Both the position numbers and the translations under genes were made by a program. Positions 42,420-52,586 of a DNA stretch of 64,000 nt are shown one piece after another. The stretch is from the NCBI RefSeq assembly GCF_001642575.1, contig NZ_LXNG01000005.1, positions 83,510 through 147,509 of the forward strand, given 5' to 3'. Position 1 is the first letter of the stretch. Every line of letters starts with the position of its first letter. Source of the stretch: Xanthomonas floridensis. Its GTDB lineage: Bacteria > Pseudomonadota > Gammaproteobacteria > Xanthomonadales > Xanthomonadaceae. Under the pieces are notes generated by a model. That model did not search any database, was not told the DNA's origin, and saw only the letters and a program-made list of their open reading frames with translations.

Positions 42420-43339
42420 GGCGCGGCCCTTGCCTGCACGTGCGCAGGAGAGGCAGCGGACGGCGTCTGCGTGGCATCGGGCAGGATCGCCACCGTGGCG
42501 GTACGCCCGGCAATCAGCTGCACGTGCGTGGGCACCTCATCGAGCGCAATGCGCACCGGGATGCGCTGCGCCAGCCGCACCCAGTCGAATGCGGGCGTGA
42601 CGTTGGGCAAGGCGCCTGCATTGCCGCTGCGGTAACGGTCTTCGATACCGGCAGCGATGCTTTGCACATGCCCGTGCAAGGTCACCGGCTCGCCCATCAG
42701 GTGCACGTCCACGCGCTGGCCGGCATGCACGCCGTGCAGGCGGGTTTCTTCGAAATAGCCATCGACACGGAACGAGCCGGTATCCAGCACTGCCACCACC
42801 GGGCGCCCCGCGCTGACGTAGTCGCCCACGCGTACGGTGCGGTCGCTGACATGGCCATCGGCCGGGCTGCGCACTTGCGTGCGGTCTAGATTGAGCTGGG
42901 CCAGATCCACCGCCGACTGCGCGGTGGCCACGGCGGCCTGCGCCTTTTGTACATTCGAGCGGCGTACCTCGGCATCTTCGGCGGCCACCAGGTCCTGCAG
43001 GCTGCGATCACGCGCAATCTCGCGGCGCAGCTGGCTCAGCGTGGCCTGGCGCTCTGCCAGCGCCGCCTGCGCCTGTTCCAGCGCAATCGCATAGCGCGCG
43101 CGGTCCACCACAAACAGCAGCTGCCCACGCCGAACTTGCTGGTTGTCGGCCACTGCCACCGATTCCACCAGCCCGGACACGTCCGGCGCCACCTGCACCA
43201 CATCGGCGCCCACGTGCGCATCGCGCGTCCACGGCGCCTCCATGTAGTACTGCCAGAGGTGCTGCAGCACCAGCGCGGCCACCGCCACCATTGCCAGGGT
43301 CAGCAGCGCCGGCCCCGCGGTCTTGATCAGCTTTTTCAC
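42416..43339 (-). CDS. HlyD-family membrane fusion protein (AaeA/EmrA-like)
   Basis: 307 residues from GTG 43339. One N-terminal membrane helix (TAGPALLTLAMVAVAALVLQ), then TRDAHVGADVVQVAPDVSGL, a lipoyl half-motif VADNQQVRRGQLLFVVD, a coiled-coil hairpin, and LNLDRTQVRSPADGHVSDRT, VRVGDYVSAGRPV. It bridges the inner-membrane FUSC pump and the outer-membrane duct. GTG 43339 forms a GTGA overlap with the DUF1656 stop; an in-frame ATG at 43351 is an alternative but has no purine-rich leader. Confidence 0.93.
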   Translation of the reverse strand: MKKLIKTAGPALLTLAMVAVAALVLQHLWQYYMEAPWTRDAHVGADVVQVAPDVSGLVESVAVADNQQVRRGQLLFVVDRARYAIALEQAQAALAERQATLSQLRREIARDRSLQDLVAAEDAEVRRSNVQKAQAAVATAQSAVDLAQLNLDRTQVRSPADGHVSDRTVRVGDYVSAGRPVVAVLDTGSFRVDGYFEETRLHGVHAGQRVDVHLMGEPVTLHGHVQSIAAGIEDRYRSGNAGALPNVTPAFDWVRLAQRIPVRIALDEVPTHVQLIAGRTATVAILPDATQTPSAASPAHVQARAAP

Positions 43340-43545
43340 GATTGCATCCAACGGGTAAGGAAAAACAGGCCGCCCAGCAGCGCGACGTACAGCGCCAGGT
43401 TGAACAGCGCCGGGTGCCAGACATGGCGATACGCACCGGCGCGGGTCAGCAGCGCAGCGAGCGCGCTGTTGAGCAGATAGGCCAGCGTCATCAACGCCAG
43501 CAGGGTGGGAACGAACACACCGTAGAGACTGAACTCGCCGTACAT
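43336..43545 (-). CDS. DUF1656 small membrane protein (AaeX-like)
   Basis: 69 residues with two membrane helices: MYGEFSLYGVFVPTLLALMT and PALFNLALYVALLGGLFFL. DUF1656 proteins are nearly always found just before HlyD/FUSC pairs, as in aaeXAB; their exact role is unclear. AGGAAA about 8 bases before the ATG at 43545 supports the start. First structural gene of the pump operon. Confidence 0.9.
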   Translation of the reverse strand: MYGEFSLYGVFVPTLLALMTLAYLLNSALAALLTRAGAYRHVWHPALFNLALYVALLGGLFFLTRWMQS

Positions 43546-43728
43546 CGGGATTTCCTGCTTATAAAAGACACCACCACCCGGCAGCACCTGTGCGTGGCCA
43601 TTGGCACGCGCGCCGCGCATGCCGAGCCACAGAACTGCTGCGTAGCCGCCGGGCCGGCGCGCAGGGGGCAGATGCGGCGGGTGCTCCGTGCCGTCCATGC
43701 CTGCCGGACAGCCGCGCCCGCCGCTCCG

Positions 43729-44193
43729 TCAGCCGCTCGGCTCGGACTGGCCAAGCCGCGCATGTGCCTGCGCGATCTGCTCCCACAGCGTCAGCACCAC
43801 TTGCACCTGCGCCTCGCTGAGCGTGCCGAAGACCTCGGTCCGCAACGCATCCAGCCGAGCCTCGATCCGCACCACCAGCGCCTGCCCCTCGTCGGTGAGC
43901 CATAACTGGTTGGCGCGGCGGTCACTGCTGTCGGCCTCGCGCCGCACCAGCCCCTGCGCGGCCAGCTTGTCCAGCAGCCGCACCAGCGATGGGCCTTCCA
44001 TGCCCAGCTGTTGGGCCAGTGCCACCTGGCGGATGCCGCCGCCGGAGCGGCCGACCATCAGCAAGGGCCCGGTGCAGGCGCTGGACAGGCCGAACGCTTC
44101 GAAGGCCTGGTCGGCCAGCCGCTGCCATTGCCGGGCGGCCACCAGCAGGCCGGAGCTGAGCTGGGCGCGGGGAGAAAGAAGTGTGCTCGTCAT
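43729..44193 (-). CDS. MarR-family transcriptional regulator of the efflux operon
   Basis: 154 residues. The winged HTH is RQVALAQQLGMEGPSLVRLL, DKLAAQGLVRREADSSDRRA, NQLWLTDEGQ, the MarR signature with the DxRA wing. It is the first gene on the strand, 183 bp before the DUF1656 gene, and most likely represses itself and the pump genes until an aromatic compound binds. GGAGAA about 8-13 bases before the ATG supports the start. Confidence 0.93.
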   Translation of the reverse strand: MTSTLLSPRAQLSSGLLVAARQWQRLADQAFEAFGLSSACTGPLLMVGRSGGGIRQVALAQQLGMEGPSLVRLLDKLAAQGLVRREADSSDRRANQLWLTDEGQALVVRIEARLDALRTEVFGTLSEAQVQVVLTLWEQIAQAHARLGQSEPSG

Positions 44194-44212
44194 AATAGTT
44201 AGGATGCTATCA

Positions 44213-44226
44213 ATTCAACAATGAAT
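44213..44226. promoter_or_regulatory. Possible MarR operator
   Basis: The inverted repeat ATTCA (44213-44217) and TGAAT (44222-44226) lies 20-33 bases upstream of the marR-like start in an AT-rich patch that stands out from the GC-rich surroundings. Binding is inferred from position only. Confidence 0.4.
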
Positions 44227-44323
44227 CAATAGTCACTGAACCCGCGGCAGCAGCCGCAACCGCCACTGGGGCCGCCGGCCCGTCCTCGGGTACCATGCTC
44301 GCCCCCTTTGGGTGCACCTGCGC

Positions 44324-44926
44324 ATGAGCCAGTCCGACCAGCCCGATTCCACCGTCACCCAGGCCCAGGCCGAAGACGCCGTGCGCACCCTGCTGCGCTG
44401 GGCCGGCGAAGACCCGGCCCGCGAGGGCCTGCTGGATACCCCGCGCCGGGTCGCCGAAGCCTACGGCGACTGGTTCAGCGGCTACCGCGAGGAACCGCGC
44501 GAATACCTGGAGCGCACCTTCGAGGAAGTGGCCGGCTACGACGAACTGATCGTGCTGCGCGACATCTCCTACGAAAGCCATTGCGAGCACCACATGGCGC
44601 CGATCATCGGCAAGGTGCACGTGGGCTACCTGCCACGCGGCAAGGTGGTGGGCATCAGCAAGCTGGCCCGGGTGGTGGAAAGCTACGCGCGCCGCTTCCA
44701 GGTGCAGGAAAAGATGACCGCCCAGATCGCCCAGTGCATCCAGGACGTGCTGCAGCCGCGCGGTGTGGGCGTGGTCGTGGAAGGCGCGCACGAGTGCATG
44801 ACCACCCGCGGCATCCACAAGCGCGGCGTCAGCATGGTGACCTCCAAGATGCTGGGCAGCTTCCGCGAAGACGCGCGCACCCGCGCCGAATTCCTGCAAT
44901 TCATCGAAGTGGGCGGCAAGCGTTGA
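44324..44926 (+). CDS. folE: GTP cyclohydrolase I
   Basis: 200 residues. Converts GTP to 7,8-dihydroneopterin triphosphate, first step of folate/tetrahydrobiopterin synthesis. Zinc ligands and active-site residues are in [20 protein letters not shown] (Cys and His) and [14 protein letters not shown] (His, Cys). The block [19 protein letters not shown] is also conserved. The ATG at 44324 is preferred to 44312. It ends 19 bases before the DUF3375 gene and may be co-transcribed with it, although no functional link is obvious. Confidence 0.97.
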   Translation: MSQSDQPDSTVTQAQAEDAVRTLLRWAGEDPAREGLLDTPRRVAEAYGDWFSGYREEPREYLERTFEEVAGYDELIVLRDISYESHCEHHMAPIIGKVHVGYLPRGKVVGISKLARVVESYARRFQVQEKMTAQIAQCIQDVLQPRGVGVVVEGAHECMTTRGIHKRGVSMVTSKMLGSFREDARTRAEFLQFIEVGGKR

Positions 44927-44945
44927 GGCAGCCCCTGCAGTCGCC

Positions 44946-46415
44946 ATGAAGCATCAGGCACGGATTGCCGGCTACCGCCAGTTGCGCGAGCAGCCGGCCT
45001 GGAAACTGCTGGCCGCCGATCATGCCCCGGAGCTGATCGGCCTGCTGCAGACGGTGTTGATGGATGACGAACGCCGGTTGCCGTCGGCGGTGCTGCACGC
45101 GCGCCTGCAGCGCCAGCTGGACGCGCTGCGCGGCGATGAACTTTCGCGCGAACTGCCGCGCACCGCGCAGGCCTATCTGGCGCACTGGCTGGCGCAGGGC
45201 TGGCTGGAACGCCGCCTGCCCGAAGGTGCGGCCGAAGAGGAATACGAACTTTCGCGCGCGGCCACCCAGGCGATCCGCTTCATCGCCGGACTGCGCGAGA
45301 GCGGTAGCAGCGCCACCGAAAGCCGGCTGTCGCTGGTGATCCAGCAGCTGGTGCAGCTGGCCGGCCAGACCGAAGCCGACCCGGAGGTGCGGCTGGCCGC
45401 CTTGCGCGACGAACGTGCCCGCATCGATGCCGAAATCGAACGGGTGGCCTCTGGCCGCGTTGGTGCGCTGGATGGCAAGCGGGCGCTGGAACGTGCACGC
45501 GACCTGATTCATCTCTCCGACGAGCTGGCGGAGGACTTCCATCGCGTACGCGACGACTTCGAGCAGCTCAATCGTCAGTTCCGCGAGCGCATCATCGATG
45601 ACGAAGGCGCGCGCGGCGATGTGCTGGAGCAGCTGTTCAACGGCGTGGACGTGATCGCCGACAGCGAGGCCGGGCGCACCTTCGAAGCGTTCTGGAGCCT
45701 GCTCAACGACACCCAGCAAAGCAGCCAGCTGGACCAGGCGCTGGACGCCCTGCTCGCACGTGGGTTCGCGCGCAAGCTCGATCGTCGCGAACGCGCCTTT
45801 CTGCGCGGGCTCACCGGCACGCTGCTGGAGCGCGGTGGCGAAGTGCACACGGTGATGCAGCACTTCGCACGCAGCCTGCGCGGGTTCGTGCAGAGCCGCG
45901 GCTATCTGGAACAGCGCAGGCTCAACCAGTTGCTCAAGCAGGCCCAGGGCGAAGCCCTGCAGCTGCGCGACAGCCTGCACGCCACCGCCGCCACCGGCTA
46001 CACCCAGGCGCTGAGCAGCAGCCGGCTGCGCTCGCTGTCGCAATGGCGGTTGCACGACCCGCGGCTGACCCAGGTCGATGGCCGCGTGTACGCCGCCGAT
46101 GCGGCGGATATCTCGCTGGACAGCGTGGGCGATCTGGTCGCGCAGTCGGAAATCGATGTGCGCACCCTGCGCAACGATCTATACGTGCTGCTTGGGCAAC
46201 AGCCGCGGCTCACCATCGGCGACGCGCTGCAGCAACGCCCGGCCGCGCAGGGGCTGGGCAGCGTGATCGGCTATCTGTCGCTGGGCACGCGCCACGGCAT
46301 GGTGATCGACGGCCAGATGGAGACGGTGCAATGGGAAGGCGGCGACGGCGCGGTGCGCCGTGCGCGCATTCCCTTGGTGTGGTTTACCCGGGAGAAACGC
46401 AATGAACTGGTCTGA
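44946..46415 (+). CDS. jetA: DUF3375 protein, JetA/MksF kleisin-like subunit
   Basis: 489 residues. The family DUF3375 acts as the kleisin-type subunit (JetA in Wadjet, MksF in MksBEF) that joins the SMC heads. Conserved elements seen are [80 protein letters not shown] and the C-terminal [15 protein letters not shown]. It overlaps the next gene by 14 bp. With jetB and jetC it forms an SMC-like loop extruder. Confidence 0.92.
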   Translation: MKHQARIAGYRQLREQPAWKLLAADHAPELIGLLQTVLMDDERRLPSAVLHARLQRQLDALRGDELSRELPRTAQAYLAHWLAQGWLERRLPEGAAEEEYELSRAATQAIRFIAGLRESGSSATESRLSLVIQQLVQLAGQTEADPEVRLAALRDERARIDAEIERVASGRVGALDGKRALERARDLIHLSDELAEDFHRVRDDFEQLNRQFRERIIDDEGARGDVLEQLFNGVDVIADSEAGRTFEAFWSLLNDTQQSSQLDQALDALLARGFARKLDRRERAFLRGLTGTLLERGGEVHTVMQHFARSLRGFVQSRGYLEQRRLNQLLKQAQGEALQLRDSLHATAATGYTQALSSSRLRSLSQWRLHDPRLTQVDGRVYAADAADISLDSVGDLVAQSEIDVRTLRNDLYVLLGQQPRLTIGDALQQRPAAQGLGSVIGYLSLGTRHGMVIDGQMETVQWEGGDGAVRRARIPLVWFTREKRNELV

Positions 46416-47106
46416 GCAGGCGCGGTCCGACACGCACGAGGACGACGGGGACGCCGCCGACAGAGCCACGCCGCTGCGCGCCAGCGATGCCGCCGGCGAT
46501 GCACCGGGCGGTGCGCTGTTCCTGGGCGACACCGGCACGCTGCCGTTCGAGGCGCGCCGCGCGCTGTGCCAGTTGCTGGCCGGGCCCAGCATCGATGCGC
46601 AGCGGCATGGCGCGTTGTGGCCAGCGCTGCTGCGCAACGAAGCGGCCATCCGCCAGATGTTGTGCGAGCTGTTCCTGGAACTGGTGCTGGACCGCGAGGG
46701 CGGGGTGGCGTTCACCCGCCAGGCCGACACCGCCGAGCTGGAATCGCCCACCCTGCTGCGCAGCGCGCCGCTGACCTTCATCGAGTCGGTGCTGCTGCTG
46801 TTTCTGCGCCAGCAGCTGGCCGAGGCCGATACGCGCGGCGAGCGCGCGGTGGTGGACGAGGCGCAGTTGGTCGAGGCGTTGTCGGTGTACGAAAAGAACC
46901 TCTCCACCGACAAGGCCGGGTTCACGCGGCGGGTGATGACGGCCATTGGCAAGATGCGCGACAACCAGTTGCTGTCGCGGCTGCGCGGTAGCGAGGAGCG
47001 GTATGAGGTGTCGCCAGTGTTAAAGCTGTTGTTCTCGGCAGAGGATGTGCAGGCGTTGGTGGTGGCGTATCGGGAGTTGCGTGAGGGGGAGGTTGCGTTG
47101 GAGTGA
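46402..47106 (+). CDS. jetB: DUF4194 protein, JetB/MksE subunit
   Basis: 234 residues from ATG 46402, with GGGAGAA just upstream. The first about 45 residues are acidic and probably disordered. The winged-helix core includes [55 protein letters not shown] and [20 protein letters not shown], as in DUF4194 proteins that pair with kleisin subunits. The gene overlaps jetA by 14 bp. The jetC gene does not follow directly but after 1.38 kb of repeats, which is unusual for this family. Confidence 0.9.
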   Translation: MNWSEQARSDTHEDDGDAADRATPLRASDAAGDAPGGALFLGDTGTLPFEARRALCQLLAGPSIDAQRHGALWPALLRNEAAIRQMLCELFLELVLDREGGVAFTRQADTAELESPTLLRSAPLTFIESVLLLFLRQQLAEADTRGERAVVDEAQLVEALSVYEKNLSTDKAGFTRRVMTAIGKMRDNQLLSRLRGSEERYEVSPVLKLLFSAEDVQALVVAYRELREGEVALE

Positions 47107-47130
47107 TGCCGTTTGCGCCTGGGACCCCAT

Positions 47131-47620
47131 CTTCCTTCTCCCTCCGGGAGAAGGTGCCCGAAGGGCGGATGAGGGTGCGGTGTCAGGTGGCGTGTGGTGC
47201 TGTGCGGATTGTTTCTGCACCTGTGACGGCATCTTCCTTCTCCCATCGGGAGAAGGTGCTCGAAGGGCGGATGAGGGTGCGGTGTCAGGTGGTGTGTGGT
47301 GCTGTGCGGATTGTTTCTGCACCTGTGACGGCATCTTCCTTCTCCCATCGGGAGAAGGTGCCCGAAGGGCGGATGAGGGTGCGGTGTCAGGTGGTGTGTG
47401 GTGCTGTGCGGATTGTTTCTGCACCTGTGACGGCATCTGCCTTCTCCCATCGGGAGAAGGTGCTCGAAGGGCGGATGAGGGTGCGATGTCAGGTGGCGTG
47501 TGGTGCTGTGCGGATTGTTTCTGCACCTGTGACGGCATCTTCCTTCTCCCATTGGGAGAAGGTGCCCGAAGGGCGGATGAGGGCGCGGTGTCAGGTGGCG
47601 TGTGGTGCTGTGCGGATTGA
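47131..47620 (+). repeat. Five 102-bp tandem repeats, each with a palindromic element
   Basis: Units start at 47131, 47233, 47335, 47437 and 47539 with an exact 102-base period. Each has the CTTCTCCC / GGGAGAAG hairpin, TGCCCGAAGGGCGGATGAGG and a shared tail GGTGTCAGGTGGCGTGTGGT. Single-base differences separate the copies, so they arose by tandem duplication of one element plus its flank. They begin 25 bases after jetB. Confidence 0.94.
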
Positions 47621-47679
47621 CTGATGTTTTGCTGTGAGCGGGTAGGGCAAGAGCTTTCACGCCCTTGCGGGCGCGAGTC

Positions 47680-47817
47680 ACTTTTTCTTTGCTTGTGCAA
47701 AGAAAAAGTAACCAAAAAGAAAGCACACCCCGTCCTCGCGCCCTCCGCGCCAAGGCGCTGCGGGTGCGCAAGTCCGGCAGAAATTTTTGTAAGGGACATC
47801 CCTGTCCCTTACAAAAA
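47680..47817. repeat. Two strong inverted repeats in the jetB-jetC spacer
   Basis: The first has perfect 12-bp arms, ACTTTTTCTTTG (47680-47691) and CAAAGAAAAAGT (47698-47709). The second has perfect 15-bp arms, TTTTTGTAAGGGACA (47784-47798) and TGTCCCTTACAAAAA (47803-47817). Both resemble intrinsic terminators or a short interspersed element. They would be expected to block transcription from jetB into jetC. Confidence 0.85.
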
Positions 47818-47903
47818 CGTCGCGCATCCATGCGCGCCGCCCTGCGGGTTGTATCTGCCGGCCTTGCCGCTGCGGTATGGGGCCCCGAAATGCAAACTGC
47901 GCA

Positions 47904-47943
<40 letters not shown>

Positions 47944-47973
47944 AGTGGGGCCTGTACCAGCAACACAATGCTG

Positions 47974-48172
47974 AAAGCAGCAAAGCAGCAAAGCAGCAAA
48001 GCAGCAAAGCAGCAAGGCAGCAAGGCAGCAAGGCAGCAAGGCAGCAAGGCAGCAAGGCAGCAAGGCAGCAAGGCAGCAAGGCAGCAAGGCAGCAAGGCAG
48101 CAAAGCAGCAAAGCAGCAAAGCAGCAAAGCAGCAAAGCAGCAAAGCAGCAAAGCAGCAAAGCAGCAAAGCAG
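47974..48172 (+). repeat. Octanucleotide microsatellite, about 25 copies of AARGCAGC
   Basis: Unit AAAGCAGC, changing to AAGGCAGC in the central part and back to AAAGCAGC. An 8-base unit shifts the reading frame with each copy lost or gained. No gene depends on it in the current state; open frames through it are artefacts of the repeat. Confidence 0.95.
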
Positions 48173-48325
48173 TCACGAAAAAACGAAGAAACGAAGAAGG
48201 AGCGATGTGCGCGCGATCGGCCGATGTTGAAAGGTGAGCGGTGAGTGGTGCAGGTGTTCGACAATCCGCAGCGGTTGTCGCGTTCGTCCGGCCTGCACAC
48301 CAATTGGTTCAAGCACCACGCTGTT

Positions 48326-48345
48326 GTAGGAGCGACCTTGGTCGC
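48326..48345 (+). repeat. REP-type GTAG hairpin
   Basis: GTAGGAGCGACCTTGGTCGC: a GTAGGAG head plus the GCGACC/GGTCGC stem, typical of RAYT-associated REP sequences in Pseudomonas and Xanthomonas. It lies 140 bases before jetC. Confidence 0.75.
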
Positions 48346-48484
48346 AAAGCCGTCCCCTTGCCCCATTCGTATTCCTGCCTAACTCCTACCCACCCGCATC
48401 CCGCACCGCCGCCCCACAAAAATGCGTCACCGTTCGTAATGGTCTGTCCTGGCGTCCCTGTCGTTCTGTTTTGGTGAGTGAGCA

Positions 48485-51400
48485 ATGAATTCCCAGTCCA
48501 ACCTGTCGCCGGCATCGCCGGGTGCTTCCTTGTTTGCCGAGACGCTGGCCGAGCAGCGTGCGCAGCAGTTCCGTATGCGGCGCTTGCAGGTGCACAACTG
48601 GGGCACGTTCAACGGCTTGACCGAGGTGCCGATCGCCGAGAAGGGCTTTCTGTTCGTCGGGCGGTCGGGCTCGGGCAAGTCCACCTTGCTGGACGCGATG
48701 TCGGCACTGCTGACGCCGCCGAGCATCGTCGACTTCAACGCGGCTGCGCGCGAGGCCGAGCGCAGTGGGCGCGACCGCAGCCTGGTGTCGTATGTGCGCG
48801 GGGCCTGGGCCGATCAGCAGGACAGCGCCTCCGGCGAGATCGCCACGCAGTACCTGCGCAAGGGCGCCACCTGGACGGCGTTGGTGCTGGAATACCGCAA
48901 CGCGCAGGGCGAGGCGGTGAGCCTGATTCGCCTGTTCTGGATCGCCGGCAGCGGCAACGCCGCGGCCGATGTGCGCCGCCACTACATGGTGGCGCCGCGC
49001 AGCTTCGATGTGGCCAGCGAGCTGGATGGCTTCGATCTGGACCTGCGCAAGCTCAAGGCGCGGCTGGGCGATGAGGTGGCGCATTTCGACGGGTTCGCCG
49101 GCTATGCCGAACGTTTCCGGCATGCGCTGGGCATCGGCAACGAGATGGCGCTGCGACTGCTGCACAAGACCCAGTCGGCCAAGAATCTGGGCGATCTCAA
49201 CGCGTTCCTGCGCGGCTTCATGCTGGACGAGCCGCGCACCTTCGAAGCCGCCGATCGGCTGGTGGAGGATTTTGCCGAACTCGATGGCGCGCACCACGCA
49301 GTGGTTACCGCGCGCCGCCAGGTGGAAACGCTGACCCCCGCGCGCGAGCACCATGCGGCGCTGATGACGTTGCGCCACAGCGTCAGCGAGTTGCGCGAGC
49401 TGCAGTTGGGCGTGGACAGCTACCGCGAGCAGCAACGGCTGGCCTTGCTGGACGAGCGCTTGCAGGAACTGGACAACCAGGACCGCGGGCTGGCCGGTGA
49501 GGAAGGCCAGCGCCGCGAATCGCTGGACAACCACGAACAAAAGCTGGCCGGGCTGGAACGCGAGCAGCGCGCCGCTGGCGGCGAGCAGATCGAAGAACTG
49601 GAACGCGAGCGTGCGCGCGTCGAGCGCGAGCGCGACGAACGCCTGCGCCGCCGTGCGCAAATCGAACAGGCCTGCCGCCAGCTCGGTACCGCCCTGGCGG
49701 CCGGGGCCAGCGGCTTTGCCGCGCAGATCGCGCATGCGCAAACCGTGCTGGATAACGGCAAGCACGACGCCAGCGCGCTGGACGACGCGATTGCCGAGCG
49801 CATGGGCGCGCGGCGCGACGACGAACGCCGCTTTGCCGAGATCCGCGCCGAACTGGATGCGCTGAAGCGCGCGCCATCGAGCATGCCAGCGCCAATGCAG
49901 GCCCTGCGCGCGCGGCTGTGCGAAGACATCGGCATTGCCGAGGCCGCGCTGCCGTTCGTTGGCGAACTGGTGCAGGTACGCGATGACCAGATGGCCTGGC
50001 GCGGTGCGATCGAGCGGGTGCTGCACGGCTTTGCACAATCGCTGTTGGTAGACGAGCGGCACTACGCGCAGGTCAGCGAATGGGTCAATCGCACCCACAT
50101 CGGCACGCGTTTGGTGTACTTCCGTGTGCGCCGCAACGACGAGCTGCACTCGCGGCGGGTCGATCCCGACGCGCTGCCGGGCAAGCTGCAGCTGCGCGAA
50201 CACGCCTTCACCGACTGGCTGCGCAACGAGCTCACCCGCCGCTTCGATTACGCCTGCGTGGACAACGCCACCGCGCTGCGCAACGCCGATCGCGCCATCA
50301 CCCGCGAGGGTCAGGTCAAGCACCCCGGCGATCGCTATGAGAAGGATGACCGCCACGCGGTCAATGATCGCAAGCGGTGGCTGCTCGGCCACGACAACCG
50401 CGACAAGCTCAAGGTGTTCGAGCGCGAAGCGCAGGCGCTGGCGCAGCGCATTGCCAGCTGCGATGCCGATGTCGCAGCGCTGCGCAAGCAGCGCGAACAG
50501 GACCAGGAACGCCAGCTCGCCGCGCACACGCTGGTCGAGCGCGACTGGGACGAAATCGACGTCGGCCCCAAGCTGCAGCGCCTGAGCGATATCGACGAGC
50601 AGCTGGTGCAGCTACGCGAAGGCAACAGTGGTTTGCGCGCACTCGGCCAGGCCATCGATACCGCACGCACCTTGCGCGACCAGGCCAAGCGCACCTATGA
50701 CGATGTGCGGCTGGAGCGCGCGCAACTGGCGCGCGAGCGTGTGCGGCTCGAGCAGCAGCATGCGGCATGCGCGGGCCGCGCCGGTACCGCCACGCTCACA
50801 CCCACCCAGTTGCAGGGGTTGCGGGAACGTCTTGCCGCATTGACCCCGCTGTCGCTGGACAATCTGGAAGCGCATTTCCGCCTGGTCGAGCGGGGCCTGG
50901 CCGAGCAGCTGGCCGAAAGCCAGGGCCGCGACAGCCGGCTCAGCGCGCAACTGCTGGAATGCTTCCGCAAGTATTGCCAGCAGTGGCCCGAAGACAGCGG
51001 CGACTTCACCGTCAGCCTGTCCAGTGCCGACGATTTCCTCGCGCGTCTGGACCGGCTGGAAAGCGATGGCCTGCCGCGGCACGAACATCGTTTCTTCGAC
51101 CTGTTGCAGACCCAGAGCAAGAACAACCTGCTGGCCTTGCAGCGCCACACCGCCGAGGCCCACAAGGGCATCAAGCAGCGCATGGACGAGGTCAACGCCA
51201 GCCTGGAGCAGGTGCCGTTCAACCGCGACACCATCCTGACCATCGAGGTCAGCGATCGCCGCCTGACCGAAGTGCAGGAATTCCAGCAGCAGTTGCGCGC
51301 GGTGCTGTCGCATCAACAGACCGAAGATCGCGCCCTGGCCGAGGCGCAGTTTTCCACCTTGCGCGCGTTGGTGGCGCGGCTGGGCGCACAGGAGCCGGAG

Positions 51401-52507
51401 GCGCGACGCTGGCGCGAACAGGTGCTGGACGTGCGCCTGCATGTGGAATTCATCGGCGTGGAACTGGACGCGCAAACGCGCGCGCAGGTGGAGATCTACC
51501 GCAGCGGCGCCGGCAAGTCCGGCGGGCAGCGGCAGAAACTGGCCACCACCTGTTTGGCGGCGGCACTGCGTTATCAGCTCGGTGGCGAAGACGGCGAACT
51601 GCCGCGCTATTGCGCGGTGGTGCTGGACGAGGCCTTCGACAAGGCCGATAACGAGTTCACCGCATTGGCGATGAACATCTTCGAGAATTTCGGCTTCCAG
51701 ATGGTGGTGGCCACGCCGCTGAAGTCGGTGATGACGCTGGAGCCCTTCATCGGTGGCGCGTGTTTCGTGGAGATCAGCGGCCGCCATAACTCCGGCGTGC
51801 TATTGATCGAATATGACGAGCAGGCGCAGCGGTTGAAGTTGCCGGAGCGCTCGCGAGGCGATGAGCCAGCGGTTGCCGATGCCATGGACGCTGCGCCAGC
51901 GATCGCGGCTGCGAGCGAGGCCGCAGTAGTGCAGGGCGCTGCAAACGCAGATGGCATGGCAACCGATGGCGTTCCAGCGCACCCGACAGTGCCAGCGGCA
52001 GACGAGACGTCGCCCACAACAGGGAACACGCGCAGCAACAAGCGCAAACAGCCACCGGCGACGGCAAACAAGCAGACCAAGAAAGCCAGGACCGCATCGC
52101 CTAAGCGCGCTGCACAGGCTCAAGCAAAAAAGACGGGCACATCGCCATCGCGCACATCGTCCGTGACCAGCGAGCCGGCATCTGACAAACAGGCAGGCGC
52201 GCACGTACAGGCGGTGTCGTTGTCGGCAACTGCGTCCGCGCCCAATCCGGTCAAGCCCGCACGGTCTTCAAAAGCGGGCAGGCCGATCGCGGTGCCACGC
52301 ACATCCAACGTCACATCGAAGAAGGCCGCCACTGCATCTGCGGCAGCGAAAGCCGCCACCGCCAAGCCGCGTGCAACAGCGGTGTCGACGGGGCGGCCAG
52401 TCCGTGGTGGCGGCAATACACCCTCGGCACGTGCGGCGACGAAACCGCTGCCAGCCAAAAAGCGCGGCGCCAAGGCAGGCACCGCGCAGACGCGCGGCAA
52501 GCGCTGA
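48485..52507 (+). CDS. jetC: SMC-like ATPase (JetC/MksB) with a histone-H1-like tail
   Basis: 1340 residues. Walker A GRSGSGKS at residues 59-66, long coiled-coil arms, a hinge region near the middle, signature motif KSGGQRQKLATTCLAAALRY and Walker B AVVLDEAFDKAD followed by NIFENFGFQMVVATP. It is the ATPase of the JetABC/MksBEF condensin. The SMC body ends near residue 1120; the last about 218 residues are Ala/Lys/Thr/Pro-rich and basic (KKARTASPKRAAQAQAKKTG; KKRGAKAGTAQTRGKR), like histone H1 tails. No jetD (TOPRIM-type nuclease subunit) gene follows: the next gene is a TauE-type transporter on the other strand. Confidence 0.93.
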   Translation: MNSQSNLSPASPGASLFAETLAEQRAQQFRMRRLQVHNWGTFNGLTEVPIAEKGFLFVGRSGSGKSTLLDAMSALLTPPSIVDFNAAAREAERSGRDRSLVSYVRGAWADQQDSASGEIATQYLRKGATWTALVLEYRNAQGEAVSLIRLFWIAGSGNAAADVRRHYMVAPRSFDVASELDGFDLDLRKLKARLGDEVAHFDGFAGYAERFRHALGIGNEMALRLLHKTQSAKNLGDLNAFLRGFMLDEPRTFEAADRLVEDFAELDGAHHAVVTARRQVETLTPAREHHAALMTLRHSVSELRELQLGVDSYREQQRLALLDERLQELDNQDRGLAGEEGQRRESLDNHEQKLAGLEREQRAAGGEQIEELERERARVERERDERLRRRAQIEQACRQLGTALAAGASGFAAQIAHAQTVLDNGKHDASALDDAIAERMGARRDDERRFAEIRAELDALKRAPSSMPAPMQALRARLCEDIGIAEAALPFVGELVQVRDDQMAWRGAIERVLHGFAQSLLVDERHYAQVSEWVNRTHIGTRLVYFRVRRNDELHSRRVDPDALPGKLQLREHAFTDWLRNELTRRFDYACVDNATALRNADRAITREGQVKHPGDRYEKDDRHAVNDRKRWLLGHDNRDKLKVFEREAQALAQRIASCDADVAALRKQREQDQERQLAAHTLVERDWDEIDVGPKLQRLSDIDEQLVQLREGNSGLRALGQAIDTARTLRDQAKRTYDDVRLERAQLARERVRLEQQHAACAGRAGTATLTPTQLQGLRERLAALTPLSLDNLEAHFRLVERGLAEQLAESQGRDSRLSAQLLECFRKYCQQWPEDSGDFTVSLSSADDFLARLDRLESDGLPRHEHRFFDLLQTQSKNNLLALQRHTAEAHKGIKQRMDEVNASLEQVPFNRDTILTIEVSDRRLTEVQEFQQQLRAVLSHQQTEDRALAEAQFSTLRALVARLGAQEPEARRWREQVLDVRLHVEFIGVELDAQTRAQVEIYRSGAGKSGGQRQKLATTCLAAALRYQLGGEDGELPRYCAVVLDEAFDKADNEFTALAMNIFENFGFQMVVATPLKSVMTLEPFIGGACFVEISGRHNSGVLLIEYDEQAQRLKLPERSRGDEPAVADAMDAAPAIAAASEAAVVQGAANADGMATDGVPAHPTVPAADETSPTTGNTRSNKRKQPPATANKQTKKARTASPKRAAQAQAKKTGTSPSRTSSVTSEPASDKQAGAHVQAVSLSATASAPNPVKPARSSKAGRPIAVPRTSNVTSKKAATASAAAKAATAKPRATAVSTGRPVRGGGNTPSARAATKPLPAKKRGAKAGTAQTRGKR

Positions 52508-52586
52508 CACCGTGCACGGTTGACGCTACCTGCCCGGGTGGCGTCACCGGCTTCGATCCCCTCGCCCTGGCAGCGGGTTTCCGCGA

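Noticed and set aside
47131..47620. 102-bp repeats as a CRISPR array
   Set aside because: Units are nearly identical over their full length, with no variable spacer portion and no cas genes nearby.
48386..50527. Minus-strand frame of 713 codons opposite jetC
   Set aside because: Shadow of the SMC coiled-coil codon pattern.
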